Part shown: positions 14,006 through 22,615 of the stretch, piece by piece | Layout: the number at the start of each line of letters is the position of its first letter | Numbering within the stretch: the first letter of the stretch is position 1 | Assembly: GCA_050701115.1 (NCBI GenBank) | Contig: JBOHER010000061.1 | Coordinates: 1-29,319 of the forward strand | DNA from: JBOHER01 sp050701115 | GTDB taxonomy: Bacteria; Actinomycetota; Actinomycetes; Mycobacteriales; Pseudonocardiaceae | Reading direction: 5' to 3' | DNA: 29,319 bases | Notes under the pieces: generated by a model | Seen by the model: the letters and a program-made list of their open reading frames with translations, nothing else | Database searches by the model: none | What the model was told of the DNA's origin: nothing | Translations under genes and position numbers: made by a program

Positions 14006-16372
14006 ATGCGTTACGCAATGTGGACGCCGCTCCCTCCGGAACGCAGCGGAATCGCGGACTACAGCTACGAGCTGCTGACCGAACTCACCGATCTGATCGA
14101 CATCACAGCAGTCGGCAGGCAGGCCGACGTCGCCCAGGTTCCGCCCGGGGTCGCGGTAACGGGCGCGCTGCCCCCGGGCGCCCCGGACACGCGCAACGTC
14201 TACCAGATGGGCAACCATACGGACGGCCATTCCTGGATCTACCAACGCGCGCTGGCCGAGCCGGGGGTTGTCGTGCTGCACGACACCTCCCTCCTCGACT
14301 TCTATTTCGGGCTGTGCCAGGGAGCGAATTCGGCCGAGTTTCGTCGCGAAGTCGAGTACGCGCACGGCATGATCCGGGGAAACCCGGACGACCCCGCGCT
14401 GATCGACGGCTGGCCAGCCATCGAGGTGGACGGAGCGCGGGTCTTCAACCGGTCGGCGCTGACCATGGAGCGCCGCCTGGTGTCGGCCAGCCGGGCTGTG
14501 ATCGTGCACGACCCGTCCACCCAGCACTGGTTGCGGGCAAGGTACCCCGACATACCGATACATCAGATCCCGCATGCCGCACCCATTCGCGATGACCGGG
14601 GGCGGGAAGAGGTTCGTTCGCGGCTCGGCTGGCGAGACGACGACGTCGTGTTCGGCGTATTCGGCGGTTTCGGTCAGATCAAACGGATCCTCGTCACCCT
14701 GCTGAGCTTCGCCCATGTGCGGCGAAGCTGGCCGCAGGCACGCCTGCTCATCGCCGGGCACGTCGACGACCCCGGCGTCCTGATCGACGTGCGGAGTGCG
14801 ATCGCCGAACTCGGCGTCGGCGGTTCGGTGCACCTGGCGCCCAGCCCACCGAAGCAGCACTTCGAAAACCTGATCAGCGCTTCCGACGCCGTGATCAACC
14901 TCCGGTGGCCGACGGCGGGCGAGACAAGCGGTGTGATGATGCGAGCGTTCGGTGCAGGCCGCGTCGTGATCACCAGCGATCTTCCGCAGCATCGGCACTT
15001 CGATGCGTCGTTCTGCTCGCGCATCCCCACCGAACCCGTGGCCGAAGCTCAGACTCTGCTAGCCGTTATGGCAAAGATCGTCGCTTGGCCTGCCGAAGCC
15101 AGGTCAGCGGGCGAGCAGGCACGGCGGTACGTCCAGCAGCACGCCTCGTGGCCAATGGTCGCTGCCGCCTATCGCGACGTCCTCGACGGCGTGACCACCG
15201 GTGGCACCGCGAAGTCGACGGTCCGAGCTGTCCCGGTTCGCCACCCTGCAGTCCCCGGGGTCAACGTCATCGCCGACCTGCGTGCCACTACGGGGATATC
15301 GGAAGCCGCCCGACGCCATTCCCTCGCCCTGCTGGAAGCAGGCGCGGGCATGACCTACACAGAGTTCAACTCCCGTTGGCCGTACCGCTCGGTGCCGATC
15401 CCCGAATCCGTTGCCGAACTCCGCAGCGGCAAGGACCATCCGATCGATCTGTGGATGGTCAACCTCAACGAGTTCGAACTTGTGCCGTCCGACGCTCTCG
15501 ATCGCTACACCATCGCGCTGTGGGCGTGGGAGATGCCGGAGGTGCCTGCGGAGACACTCGCCCAATTGTCGCGGCTCGACGAGCTGTGGGTCGTCTCGTC
15601 GTTCGTCGCGGACGCCTTCCGTACCGTAACGGACGCCCCGATCACCGTCATCCCGAACGTGGTGCCCCCGCTCGCGAAGGCCGAGGCCGATCGGGCGCGC
15701 TTCGACTTGCCCAGCAACGGCCTGATCGTCCTGTTCAGCTTCAGCGCTTCCTCGAGCGACGCTCGCAAGAACCCGTGGGGAGTCATCGAGGCGTTCCGTC
15801 GCGCGTTCGATTCGACCGAGCGAGGTCGGACCGCGCACCTCGTGATCAAGGCTGTCGACCTTGCTGATCAACCGGCGATGGCAAGCCATCTCGCCGACGC
15901 GGTCGCCGGGGTGAACGGTATTCTGATCGGCGACGATCTGAGCAGGGCCGACATGAATTCGCTACTCGCCACCTGCGACATCTACCTCTCGCTGCACCGC
16001 TCGGAAGGCTTCGGTTTCGGCATGGCGGAGGCGATGTGCCTGGGCAAACCAGTGATCGCGACCGGCTATGGCGGCAACACCGACTTCATGCCGCCCGGAT
16101 CTGCCGCTCTCATCGGCTACCGACCCCGAGAGATCACCGAACTAGACCACCGTTTCGATGCGAAGTTCTCCCAGTGGTACACCCCCGGAAAGATCTGGGC
16201 CGAACCGAACGTTGATCAAGCAGCCCGGTGGCTCCGTCGCCTCGCCGACAACCCCCGACTCCGACACACCATGGGAGCGCGCGCCACCGCCGCCATCGAA
16301 TCGGCCTGCAGCCCAGCGGCGGTCGGGAACACCATGCTCCGGCGGCTGGCCCAGATACGCCTGCCGGGGTAG
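14006..16372 (+). CDS. Tandem double GT-B (GT4-type) glycosyltransferase
   Basis: ATG 14006 gives 788 residues and a typical family start, MRYAMWTPLPPERSGIADYS. The first GT-B unit (about residues 1-400) has VFGGFGQIKRILVTLLSFA, LLIAGH and LRWPTAGETSGVMMRAFGAG. The second (about 415-788) has SASSSDARKNPWGVIEAF and HRSEGFGFGMAEAM (664-677), followed by GKPVIATGYGGNTDFM. Its second unit resembles the GT-B domain of the protein at 8631-11378 (ALWAWEMPEVPAE versus GLWAWELEDFPAA), so the two probably arose by duplication. It is a cytoplasmic or membrane-peripheral enzyme adding two sugars, or one twice, to a growing glycan (inference). It starts 10 bp after the methyltransferase-like gene. Its stop is 1 bp from the stop of the convergent FkbM gene. 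Confidence 0.92.
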   Translation: MRYAMWTPLPPERSGIADYSYELLTELTDLIDITAVGRQADVAQVPPGVAVTGALPPGAPDTRNVYQMGNHTDGHSWIYQRALAEPGVVVLHDTSLLDFYFGLCQGANSAEFRREVEYAHGMIRGNPDDPALIDGWPAIEVDGARVFNRSALTMERRLVSASRAVIVHDPSTQHWLRARYPDIPIHQIPHAAPIRDDRGREEVRSRLGWRDDDVVFGVFGGFGQIKRILVTLLSFAHVRRSWPQARLLIAGHVDDPGVLIDVRSAIAELGVGGSVHLAPSPPKQHFENLISASDAVINLRWPTAGETSGVMMRAFGAGRVVITSDLPQHRHFDASFCSRIPTEPVAEAQTLLAVMAKIVAWPAEARSAGEQARRYVQQHASWPMVAAAYRDVLDGVTTGGTAKSTVRAVPVRHPAVPGVNVIADLRATTGISEAARRHSLALLEAGAGMTYTEFNSRWPYRSVPIPESVAELRSGKDHPIDLWMVNLNEFELVPSDALDRYTIALWAWEMPEVPAETLAQLSRLDELWVVSSFVADAFRTVTDAPITVIPNVVPPLAKAEADRARFDLPSNGLIVLFSFSASSSDARKNPWGVIEAFRRAFDSTERGRTAHLVIKAVDLADQPAMASHLADAVAGVNGILIGDDLSRADMNSLLATCDIYLSLHRSEGFGFGMAEAMCLGKPVIATGYGGNTDFMPPGSAALIGYRPREITELDHRFDAKFSQWYTPGKIWAEPNVDQAARWLRRLADNPRLRHTMGARATAAIESACSPAAVGNTMLRRLAQIRLPG

Positions 16373-16373
16373 C

Positions 16374-18044
16374 TCACACGTAGGCCGACAGCACCACCTG
16401 CGGGGCCACCGCGCCTGCGTGGCCGGGTTCCGGCGCGATGCCGAAGTGTTCGACGTTCTCGACGCGTGCGAAACCGGCCGCCACCAGCATCCGCTCGAGT
16501 GCGGCGGCGCTGAAACCCCAGTAGGACCAGTACTCGCCGTCGCCCGCGCGCTCACCGAAGAAATGGCAGGTCGGCGCTTCGTCGGTAGCACTGCCGGGTG
16601 TGGTAGTCGTGGAAAGAACGAGCCGCGTCCTGGTGACCTTGCGCAGCGCCCGCAACGCACCCACCGGATCGGGCAGATGGAGCAGGAGCGTTCCACAGAT
16701 CACCAGGTCGAACTCGCCGAAGGACGTGTCCAACTCGTACAGGTCCTGCAGCTCGTAATGGATGTCCAGCCCGAATACCGGGATGACCTCGGGAAGAAGC
16801 CGGTCATCGGCCACGTCGATGGCCGTCACATCGGCGCCTCGGCGTTCGCACTCGATGGCGAAGAATCCTGACGCCGTGCCCACGTCGAGGACGGTCATCC
16901 CATCCAGCCGCTCCGGCAGATGGAAGTACGGCAGGTACTTCGCCATGTCGTAAATGCCGTCGACCACCAGACCGCCTGGGAGGGCGAGCCGGTGATAGCT
17001 GCCACCCCGGGCATTGGTCCGCTTGACGAAGTCTTCCGGAGTTTCAATGGGATGCTCGGGTTCTCTCACCGGCGATGTCGTTGCCGGACTCGCCGATGGC
17101 AACTGACGCGCGAGACTCGCGGCCTGCCGGCCAGATTGGACGTTGCTGGTCTCGAGTTCCGCGATACGCCGCTCGAGCGCGATCACGTACCGGTCTGTTC
17201 TCGCGGACTCACGCTGTGACTCCGTGATGGTGTGTTCCAGCTTTCTCAGGTACTCGGCGTCTTGTTCGCGGGCCGCGTGAGCTTCGTGCAGTGTGTTCTC
17301 CAGGCGACGGGCGTACGCCGTCAATGCGGCATGAGCGTCGCACTCCCTACGCAAGGCATAGGTTTCGAACTCGTCGAACACATTCGCCGGAGCCGCAAGG
17401 TGCCGCAACGCCTCCTCGTCGTCAGCCGCGGCGTAGAACCGGTTGAGGCCGTCGAACAGTGCGCAACGGTAACCAGCGTCGAGCAGGATGGGCTCCCACT
17501 CGTCATGTGTCGGCGTCGGGGCGCCAGGACTGGTCGCTTCGACCACGATGACGCGCGGTCGGTGGTGGGTCCAATCCGCTCCCTCGATGACGTCGCGCTC
17601 CGCCCCCTCCACGTCGATCTTGAGGAAGTCGATCGCGCCTGGGTGCCGGTCGAGAACATCGGCGAGCGTGATCACGTCAACCTCTACATCGTGCAGCTGC
17701 CAGTTGTGATCTTCGTGGTAACTGCGCGCCAGTTCATCGTCGAGGGTGGACCATCCCCATTCGTTCTCGACCACATGCAGTACCGCCTTTCCCGGTGTCG
17801 CGCCGATCGCGACGGCCAGCGTCACGTCCTCGGGTCGGTCGCTGCGTAACCTCTCGGCCAGCGAAGGAATCGGCTCAATATTGATCCCACGCCAGCCGTT
17901 GTCATAGAAGTGCTTGGTTACCGACGCCTCAACTGGGTCGCCCGCACCGATGTCGACATAGCGGCCTACTGCCCGCTCGGAAAAGAGACGAGCGAGAACA
18001 ACGTCCTCGGCATTCTGCGCATAGGAAATCACGGCTCGTGGCAC
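16374..18044 (-). CDS. FkbM methyltransferase, coiled coil and second SAM methyltransferase fusion
   Basis: A protein of 556 residues from GTG 18044; a second in-frame GTG four codons on is a possible start. Residues about 5-200 are an FkbM-family domain (SYAQNAEDVVLARLF, DIGAGDPVEASVTKHFYDNG, DFLKIDVEGAERDVIEGADW), a family that methylates sugar hydroxyls. Residues about 215-300 are rich in Glu, Arg and Ala and look coiled-coil (LENTLHEAHAAREQDAEYLR, then ALERRIAELETSN). Residues about 335-556 are a second class I methyltransferase (VLDVGTASGFFAIECERRGA, AIDVADDRLLPEV). The double enzyme probably adds two methyl groups, perhaps to non-reducing-end sugars of the cluster's glycan (inference). 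It lies 12 bp downstream of the methyltransferase gene at 18057-19178, forming an operon, and is tail-to-tail with the double glycosyltransferase gene. Confidence 0.88.
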   Translation of the reverse strand: MPRAVISYAQNAEDVVLARLFSERAVGRYVDIGAGDPVEASVTKHFYDNGWRGINIEPIPSLAERLRSDRPEDVTLAVAIGATPGKAVLHVVENEWGWSTLDDELARSYHEDHNWQLHDVEVDVITLADVLDRHPGAIDFLKIDVEGAERDVIEGADWTHHRPRVIVVEATSPGAPTPTHDEWEPILLDAGYRCALFDGLNRFYAAADDEEALRHLAAPANVFDEFETYALRRECDAHAALTAYARRLENTLHEAHAAREQDAEYLRKLEHTITESQRESARTDRYVIALERRIAELETSNVQSGRQAASLARQLPSASPATTSPVREPEHPIETPEDFVKRTNARGGSYHRLALPGGLVVDGIYDMAKYLPYFHLPERLDGMTVLDVGTASGFFAIECERRGADVTAIDVADDRLLPEVIPVFGLDIHYELQDLYELDTSFGEFDLVICGTLLLHLPDPVGALRALRKVTRTRLVLSTTTTPGSATDEAPTCHFFGERAGDGEYWSYWGFSAAALERMLVAAGFARVENVEHFGIAPEPGHAGAVAPQVVLSAYV

Positions 18045-18056
18045 GCGGCCAGAGTA

Positions 18057-19178
18057 CTACCGGGCCCAGCCGGCTCGAATGACGTAGGTGCGGCTCTGCC
18101 AGTCATCACCGGCCAGGGTGTCGGCAACGCTGTCAATGACGGTGCATCCGGTGTGGACAAACAGCATGCGCACCAGATTCTCGTCCATTCCGTACATCTC
18201 CATTTCGGCGACATTCCCGACCTGGGCCGCCGGATTCGCCGCGATCTGTTCGTTTGTCGCGTCGATCACCGCGATGTGGCATCGCGTGGTTTCACTGCCG
18301 ACATCGGTCCACCAGACAACGGATTCCTGGAGCAGATCCAGTTCCAGTTCGACCTCGCCGGTGGACTCGGGCGCCGTCACGGACAGGCTGACCTCAACAG
18401 CGTCACCAGGAGCCACCTCCCGTCGGAGTTCGGACCGGCCGTCGTCCCACGTCACCGCCTGGCCGTCGCGGTACCAATGATTTCCCAGTCGAACCCGGGA
18501 CTCCACCGGCCAGGTGTGCCCGCTCATATTCGTGATCTTGGCCAGCACCGTGGCCCGCCGACCAGAGCCGATCACGCTCGGCACGGACAGCGGCTCAATG
18601 CGAGCGCGCATCGCTTCCGCACCAAGTGGAACGGGTCGGTGCTGGTGGGTGGGGATCTGCAGTACCAGCACACCACCTGGGCGAACCACGCGCCGCAGTT
18701 CGACAAGACACGCCAACTGGATCGAGGGCGGCGAGTGCTGGATCGAGATCAAACTGACCACGCTGTCGAAATAGCCGTCAGCGAACGGCAACTTGGTTCC
18801 GTCGTAGTGGACGAACACCAGGCGCTCATGATGGCGGTTGATCCGGTTGGCCTCGTCGATCATCGACTGCGCTATGTCGATCCCGACGACCTCGGTGGCG
18901 TGTTCGGCCAGCGTGTTGCTCAGCCTGCCCACACCGCATCCGAAGTCGAGTACCCGATCTCCCAGCGACAAGTCCCTCGTGCTCAGCAACTCGAGCACCC
19001 TGTCAACGTGCTCGACCGCGGTCGTCAGGAACTCGTCGAGGGTCCACCCGCCGCGCCGCCGCTCAGGGCGAACGAGTACGGCCCACAGCGGATCGACTCG
19101 GCCGAGTTCCTCCCACGTGGACTTCAAGCGCCTCAGCGACATGAGGGCACCGTATCCGCCCTCGGCGCCGCGCTCCAT
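18057..19178 (-). CDS. Class I SAM methyltransferase with Ig-like C-terminal domain
   Basis: I take ATG 19178, with GGAGG a few bases upstream; GTG 19181 or the ATG for MSLRRLKSTWEELG about 13 codons downstream are alternatives. About 373 residues. The N-terminal segment (TWEELGRVDPLWAVL) is common in methyltransferases of polysaccharide clusters. The SAM-binding motif VLDFGCGVGRLS near residue 77 with VVGIDIAQSMI is intact, and VLVLQIPTH closes the Rossmann fold at about residue 195. Residues about 200-290 look like an all-beta Ig-like domain (VLAKITNMSGHTWPVESRVR, AVTWDDGRSELRREVAPGD, ELELDLLQESVVWW), similar in style to carbohydrate-binding domains such as that of Wzt. It may methylate a glycan bound by this domain (inference). 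First gene of a two-gene minus-strand operon. Confidence 0.88.
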   Translation of the reverse strand: MERGAEGGYGALMSLRRLKSTWEELGRVDPLWAVLVRPERRRGGWTLDEFLTTAVEHVDRVLELLSTRDLSLGDRVLDFGCGVGRLSNTLAEHATEVVGIDIAQSMIDEANRINRHHERLVFVHYDGTKLPFADGYFDSVVSLISIQHSPPSIQLACLVELRRVVRPGGVLVLQIPTHQHRPVPLGAEAMRARIEPLSVPSVIGSGRRATVLAKITNMSGHTWPVESRVRLGNHWYRDGQAVTWDDGRSELRREVAPGDAVEVSLSVTAPESTGEVELELDLLQESVVWWTDVGSETTRCHIAVIDATNEQIAANPAAQVGNVAEMEMYGMDENLVRMLFVHTGCTVIDSVADTLAGDDWQSRTYVIRAGWAR

Positions 19179-19357
19179 CACACCTCCAAACAGACCAACC
19201 TGTCACCGAGCGGTAAACCTTCCCGGTCCTCCGGCGTCTTATCCAGCGAAAGGGTCACCCGATCGAGTGAGGTTCGGCGTGTCTCGGTGTGCGCTCCCCG
19301 GTAAGGAGCCCACCAAAGATCAGCATCGAGTGAGTCGATCCGGGAGAGGAGCACGTG

Positions 19358-19444
19358 ATGTGGCTACAGGTCGCCGTGGTCGCGGCACTCGCCGTGGTGT
19401 TCCTGGTGCGCCTCACCCTGGTGCTGCGGCACCGCCAGCACTGA
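19358..19444 (+). CDS. 28-residue single-span membrane peptide, antisense to the 3' end of the next gene
   Basis: ATG 19358 follows AGGAG by 7 bp (GAGAGGAGCACGTGATG) and opens 28 codons: MWLQVAVVAALAVVFLVRLT then LVLRHRQH and TGA. The product is one hydrophobic helix with a basic, His-containing tail, the usual look of a regulatory or accessory small membrane protein. Nearly every third codon position is G or C. It overlaps, on the opposite strand, the last 27 codons of the membrane protein gene 19364-20371, whose tail (QHQGEAHQEHHGECRDHGDL) is hydrophilic and His-rich. Either frame could be coding in this stretch; both are possible. No function can be assigned. Confidence 0.45.
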   Translation: MWLQVAVVAALAVVFLVRLTLVLRHRQH

Positions 19445-20371
19445 TCTCGCCGCCGCGACCAGCACCAGCCCCAGGCACGCCCCACCCGCGAGCTGCGCAC
19501 AACCGACCGCGAGCGGCAGCGCCAGCACCCCGCCGCTGACCAGCGCGGTGGACGCCACCGTGTTGAGCACGCTCCACAACCCCCAGGAGAACATCGCACC
19601 CGCCCCGGTCCAGGCGAGCGGCATCGGCACCCGGAACCGCCCCCCACCCCAGCCCAGCAGGATCGCTCCGGTCACCGAGGCCAGCGCCATGGCGCCGTGC
19701 AGCCCCTGCACCAGGGCGCCCGACAGGGTCCGCACCAGCTCGGGTGGTAGCCCTAACCCCGAACCGGAGGCCCAGAGCAGGTGCACTCCGGCCGCGAACC
19801 CGGCCAGCAGCACTCCGGCCACGATCAGCGGCCGCACCCGCCCGGCGATCGGCACCGTGCGGGCGGTGTACAGACGCGGCCAGCGCGCTCTGGTGTAGAG
19901 CACGAACGCGGTGAGCAGGGTGAGCCCCTGCCAGATGAAGCTGGCATAGACCACCGGCTGCACCCAGTCGGCGAGCGGCAACCGTGGTGCATCAGCGGGT
20001 GGTCCAGCTTCCACCGCCAATCCGGCGCCGATCACCGGGGCACCGATCACGATGGGCGCGAGAAAGCCGGTGCCCACCCAGATCGGGAACAGCACCAGCC
20101 AGGCGGGCGCCCGCTGCCCCCAGGCGTGCGTGAACACCAGCGCCAGCACGATCGCCACCACGTCCATGCCCGCGGTGAACAGGTTGAGCGCGAACATGCT
20201 CGGGTCGCGGGCGAAGTCCGGGTCGGTGATACCGGCCTCGCTGCCGCACAGCCAAGCGAACTTCAGGGCGAGGTACGGAATCGTGCCCAGAATCGTCGCA
20301 TAGCCGACGATCAGGCGGAACCGCGTCGGCCGCACCGGTGCGGCGTCGGTCCGGCTTGTAGTTGTAGTCAT
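19364..20371 (-). CDS. Polytopic membrane protein of unknown function
   Basis: ATG 20371 is preceded by TGGGGGGC. The product has 335 residues with about eight hydrophobic segments, starting LIVGYATILGTIPYLALKFA. Loops contain GSEAGITDPDF and RARWPRLYTARTVPIAGRVR, and the C-terminal tail is His/Glu-rich. I do not recognise a characterised family. The start is 29 bp downstream of the molybdopterin oxidoreductase stop on the same strand, so the two are probably co-transcribed. It lacks conserved haem-ligand spacing that I can see, so a role as quinone or haem anchor for that enzyme is not supported. The last 27 codons overlap the antisense small ORF at 19358-19444. Confidence 0.85.
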   Translation of the reverse strand: MTTTTSRTDAAPVRPTRFRLIVGYATILGTIPYLALKFAWLCGSEAGITDPDFARDPSMFALNLFTAGMDVVAIVLALVFTHAWGQRAPAWLVLFPIWVGTGFLAPIVIGAPVIGAGLAVEAGPPADAPRLPLADWVQPVVYASFIWQGLTLLTAFVLYTRARWPRLYTARTVPIAGRVRPLIVAGVLLAGFAAGVHLLWASGSGLGLPPELVRTLSGALVQGLHGAMALASVTGAILLGWGGGRFRVPMPLAWTGAGAMFSWGLWSVLNTVASTALVSGGVLALPLAVGCAQLAGGACLGLVLVAAARSVLAVPQHQGEAHQEHHGECRDHGDL

Positions 20372-20400
20372 GATGTGCCCCCCAGGCGTTTGCGCTAAGC

Positions 20401-22566
20401 CTACGTGCTCGCCGCGGCGAGCGCCCGCACCGAAACTCGCACCCCGGACAACGCACTGGTGCCGGTCAGCTCGTCGACCAGATACTCATCGGTCAGGTCG
20501 TTGATGCTGGCGCCCGGGTGCGCGCTTGCCACCCGCAACCGGATGCCGGGCCGCCCATGCCCCCAACCGTGCGGCAGGCTCACCACGCCCGGCATCATCG
20601 TGTCGCTGACCTCGACCGGCACCTCGATCTGCCCGGCCTTCGACGACACCTCGGCGAGTTCGCCGTCCACCAGGCCATGCCGCTCGGCGTCGGCCGGATG
20701 CACCAGCAGCGTGCAGCGCGGCTTGCCCTTCACCAGCCGGGCGCTGTTGTGCATCCACGAATTGTTGCTGCGCAACTGGCGTCGTCCGATCAGCACCAGC
20801 TCGTCACGGGTCCAGGAATCCAGCCTGCCGCGCAGCCGGTCGAGGTCGTCGGTGTGCTCGCTCGGCGCGAGGTTGATCTTCTTGCCCGGGGTGCGCAACC
20901 GGCCGGGTAGCCGTGGCTCGAGCGGGCCGAGGTCGACGCCGTGCGGATGCTGCTTCAGCGAGCGCAGCGAGAGTCCCGAGAAGAACTTGCGCAGTCCGTA
21001 GGGCCCGGCGCGCAACCCCAGTTCCAGGATGGCCTCCGGGCCCAGCTTGGCGAGGGCACCGAACCCCAGGCCGCTGCCCGCCCGCAGCAGCGGGTGACCG
21101 GGACCGAACAACCGTGCGGCCAGTTCGAGGCAGATTTCCCAGTCGTGCCGCTGATCGGCCGCTGGCGGAAACACCGCGGGCGAGTACTTCGCGGTGTTGC
21201 GCACCGAGTAGTTCGCCAGGGCCAGCTCGTAGTGCGAGCGTTCCAGCGCGCCGGTCGGCGGCAGGATGACGTCGGCGTGCCGGGTGGTCTCGTTGAGATA
21301 AGGGTCGATGGAGACCATGAACTCGAGCTTGTCCAACGCCCGGTCCAGCCGCCTGCCGTTGGGGGTGGACAGCACCGGGTTGCCGGCCGAGGTGATCAGC
21401 GCACGGATCTGGTCTTCGCCGGACGTTTCGATCTCCTCCGCCAGGACGGCCACCGGCAACTCGCCGCCGAACTCGGGCAGCCTGCGGATCCTGCTGCGGT
21501 AGCGGGCGAAGCTGCCCGCGTGCCCGAACCAGCCAGCCATGGGAATGGCATCGACGGCGGGCGTGGTGAACATGGCGCCACCGGGCTCGTCCAGGTGAGC
21601 GGTCAGCGCGTTGATCGCGACGATCAGCCATGCGGCGAGCCCACCGAATTCCTGGGTGCACACGCCCACCCGACCGTAGAGCACGGCGCGCTCGGTGGCC
21701 GCGAGTTGCCGAGCCAGCGCCCGCACCGTGGACGGCGGCACCCCGGTAACCTCGGCGGTGCGCTCCGGCGGGTAATCCACCGATACGGCGCGCAGGGTGC
21801 GAACGCCGATCAGGTCGCGGCTGAGCCTGCCGGGCCGTACCAGGTCCTCGGCGAACAGCACATTGAGCACCGACAGCAGCAGGAACGCGTCGGTTCCCGG
21901 CCGGATGAACAGGTGCTGGTCGGCGACCTCGGCGGTCTCGGTGCGGCGCGGATCGACCACAATGACCTTGCCGCCGCGCTTACCTAGCGCCTTGAGCCTG
22001 CCGCGCATGTCGGGCGCGGTCATGATGCTGCCGTTGGACACCAGCGGGTTGCCGCCGAGGCAGATGAACAGGTCGGTGCGGTCGATGTCGGGTACCGGCA
22101 TGAGGAGCTGATGGCCGAACATCAGGTAGGCGGCGAGCATGTGCGGCAACTGATCGACCGAGGTCGCCGAGTACAGGTTGCGGGTGCCGAGGTTGCGGAA
22201 GAACGCCTGACCGATGGCGACCAGGCCGAAGTTGTGCGCGGTCGGGTTGCCTTGGTAGACGCCGAGGGCGTGCTTGCCGTGCCTGCCGCGAATCTGCCGG
22301 ATGCGCTCGCCGACCAGGTCGAATGCCTCCTGCCAGCCCACCTCATGCCACTGGTCGCCGTCCCGCACCATGGGCAGACGCAGCCGGTCGGGGTCGTGGT
22401 GCAGGTCGGCCAGCGCGGTGGCCTTCGGGCAGATGTAGCCCCGCGAGCTGGGATCGTGCTCGTCGCCGCGGATATCGATGACCCGGTCACCCTTGACCGT
22501 CACGGTGATCCCGCAGGTCGCCTCGCACAGCGTGCAGCTGTGCAAGTGGGTGGTCGCTTTCGGCAT
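20401..22566 (-). CDS. Molybdopterin (bis-MGD) oxidoreductase with N-terminal [4Fe-4S] domain
   Basis: A protein of 721 residues from ATG 22566. Cys11-x2-Cys14-x3-Cys18 and Cys46 (CTLCEATCG, YICPKA) bind the [4Fe-4S] cluster. The molybdopterin domains follow: GVYQGNPTAHN, LGGNPLVSNGS, VVDPRRTETAEVADQ, HADVILPPTGALE, and the C-terminal dinucleotide-binding barrel (LVHPADAERHGLVDGE, SLPHGWGHGR). This is the formate dehydrogenase/nitrate reductase/DMSO reductase superfamily. At the usual position of the protein ligand to Mo (Cys, SeCys or Ser) I read SATSVDQLP, so Ser136 is the candidate ligand. No twin-arginine signal is visible, so it is probably cytoplasmic. The substrate is unknown. Just downstream is a membrane protein gene; upstream is a small membrane protein gene. 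Confidence 0.92.
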   Translation of the reverse strand: MPKATTHLHSCTLCEATCGITVTVKGDRVIDIRGDEHDPSSRGYICPKATALADLHHDPDRLRLPMVRDGDQWHEVGWQEAFDLVGERIRQIRGRHGKHALGVYQGNPTAHNFGLVAIGQAFFRNLGTRNLYSATSVDQLPHMLAAYLMFGHQLLMPVPDIDRTDLFICLGGNPLVSNGSIMTAPDMRGRLKALGKRGGKVIVVDPRRTETAEVADQHLFIRPGTDAFLLLSVLNVLFAEDLVRPGRLSRDLIGVRTLRAVSVDYPPERTAEVTGVPPSTVRALARQLAATERAVLYGRVGVCTQEFGGLAAWLIVAINALTAHLDEPGGAMFTTPAVDAIPMAGWFGHAGSFARYRSRIRRLPEFGGELPVAVLAEEIETSGEDQIRALITSAGNPVLSTPNGRRLDRALDKLEFMVSIDPYLNETTRHADVILPPTGALERSHYELALANYSVRNTAKYSPAVFPPAADQRHDWEICLELAARLFGPGHPLLRAGSGLGFGALAKLGPEAILELGLRAGPYGLRKFFSGLSLRSLKQHPHGVDLGPLEPRLPGRLRTPGKKINLAPSEHTDDLDRLRGRLDSWTRDELVLIGRRQLRSNNSWMHNSARLVKGKPRCTLLVHPADAERHGLVDGELAEVSSKAGQIEVPVEVSDTMMPGVVSLPHGWGHGRPGIRLRVASAHPGASINDLTDEYLVDELTGTSALSGVRVSVRALAAAST

Positions 22567-22615
22567 CCCCTCAGGCTAGCCCGAATGAGCCGAACAATCT
22601 CCGCGTTTCGTCCGA

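Noticed and set aside
17910..19304. 464-codon plus-strand frame opposite the two methyltransferase genes
   Set aside because: It spans two well-supported minus-strand genes and their gap, and its translation has no family character.
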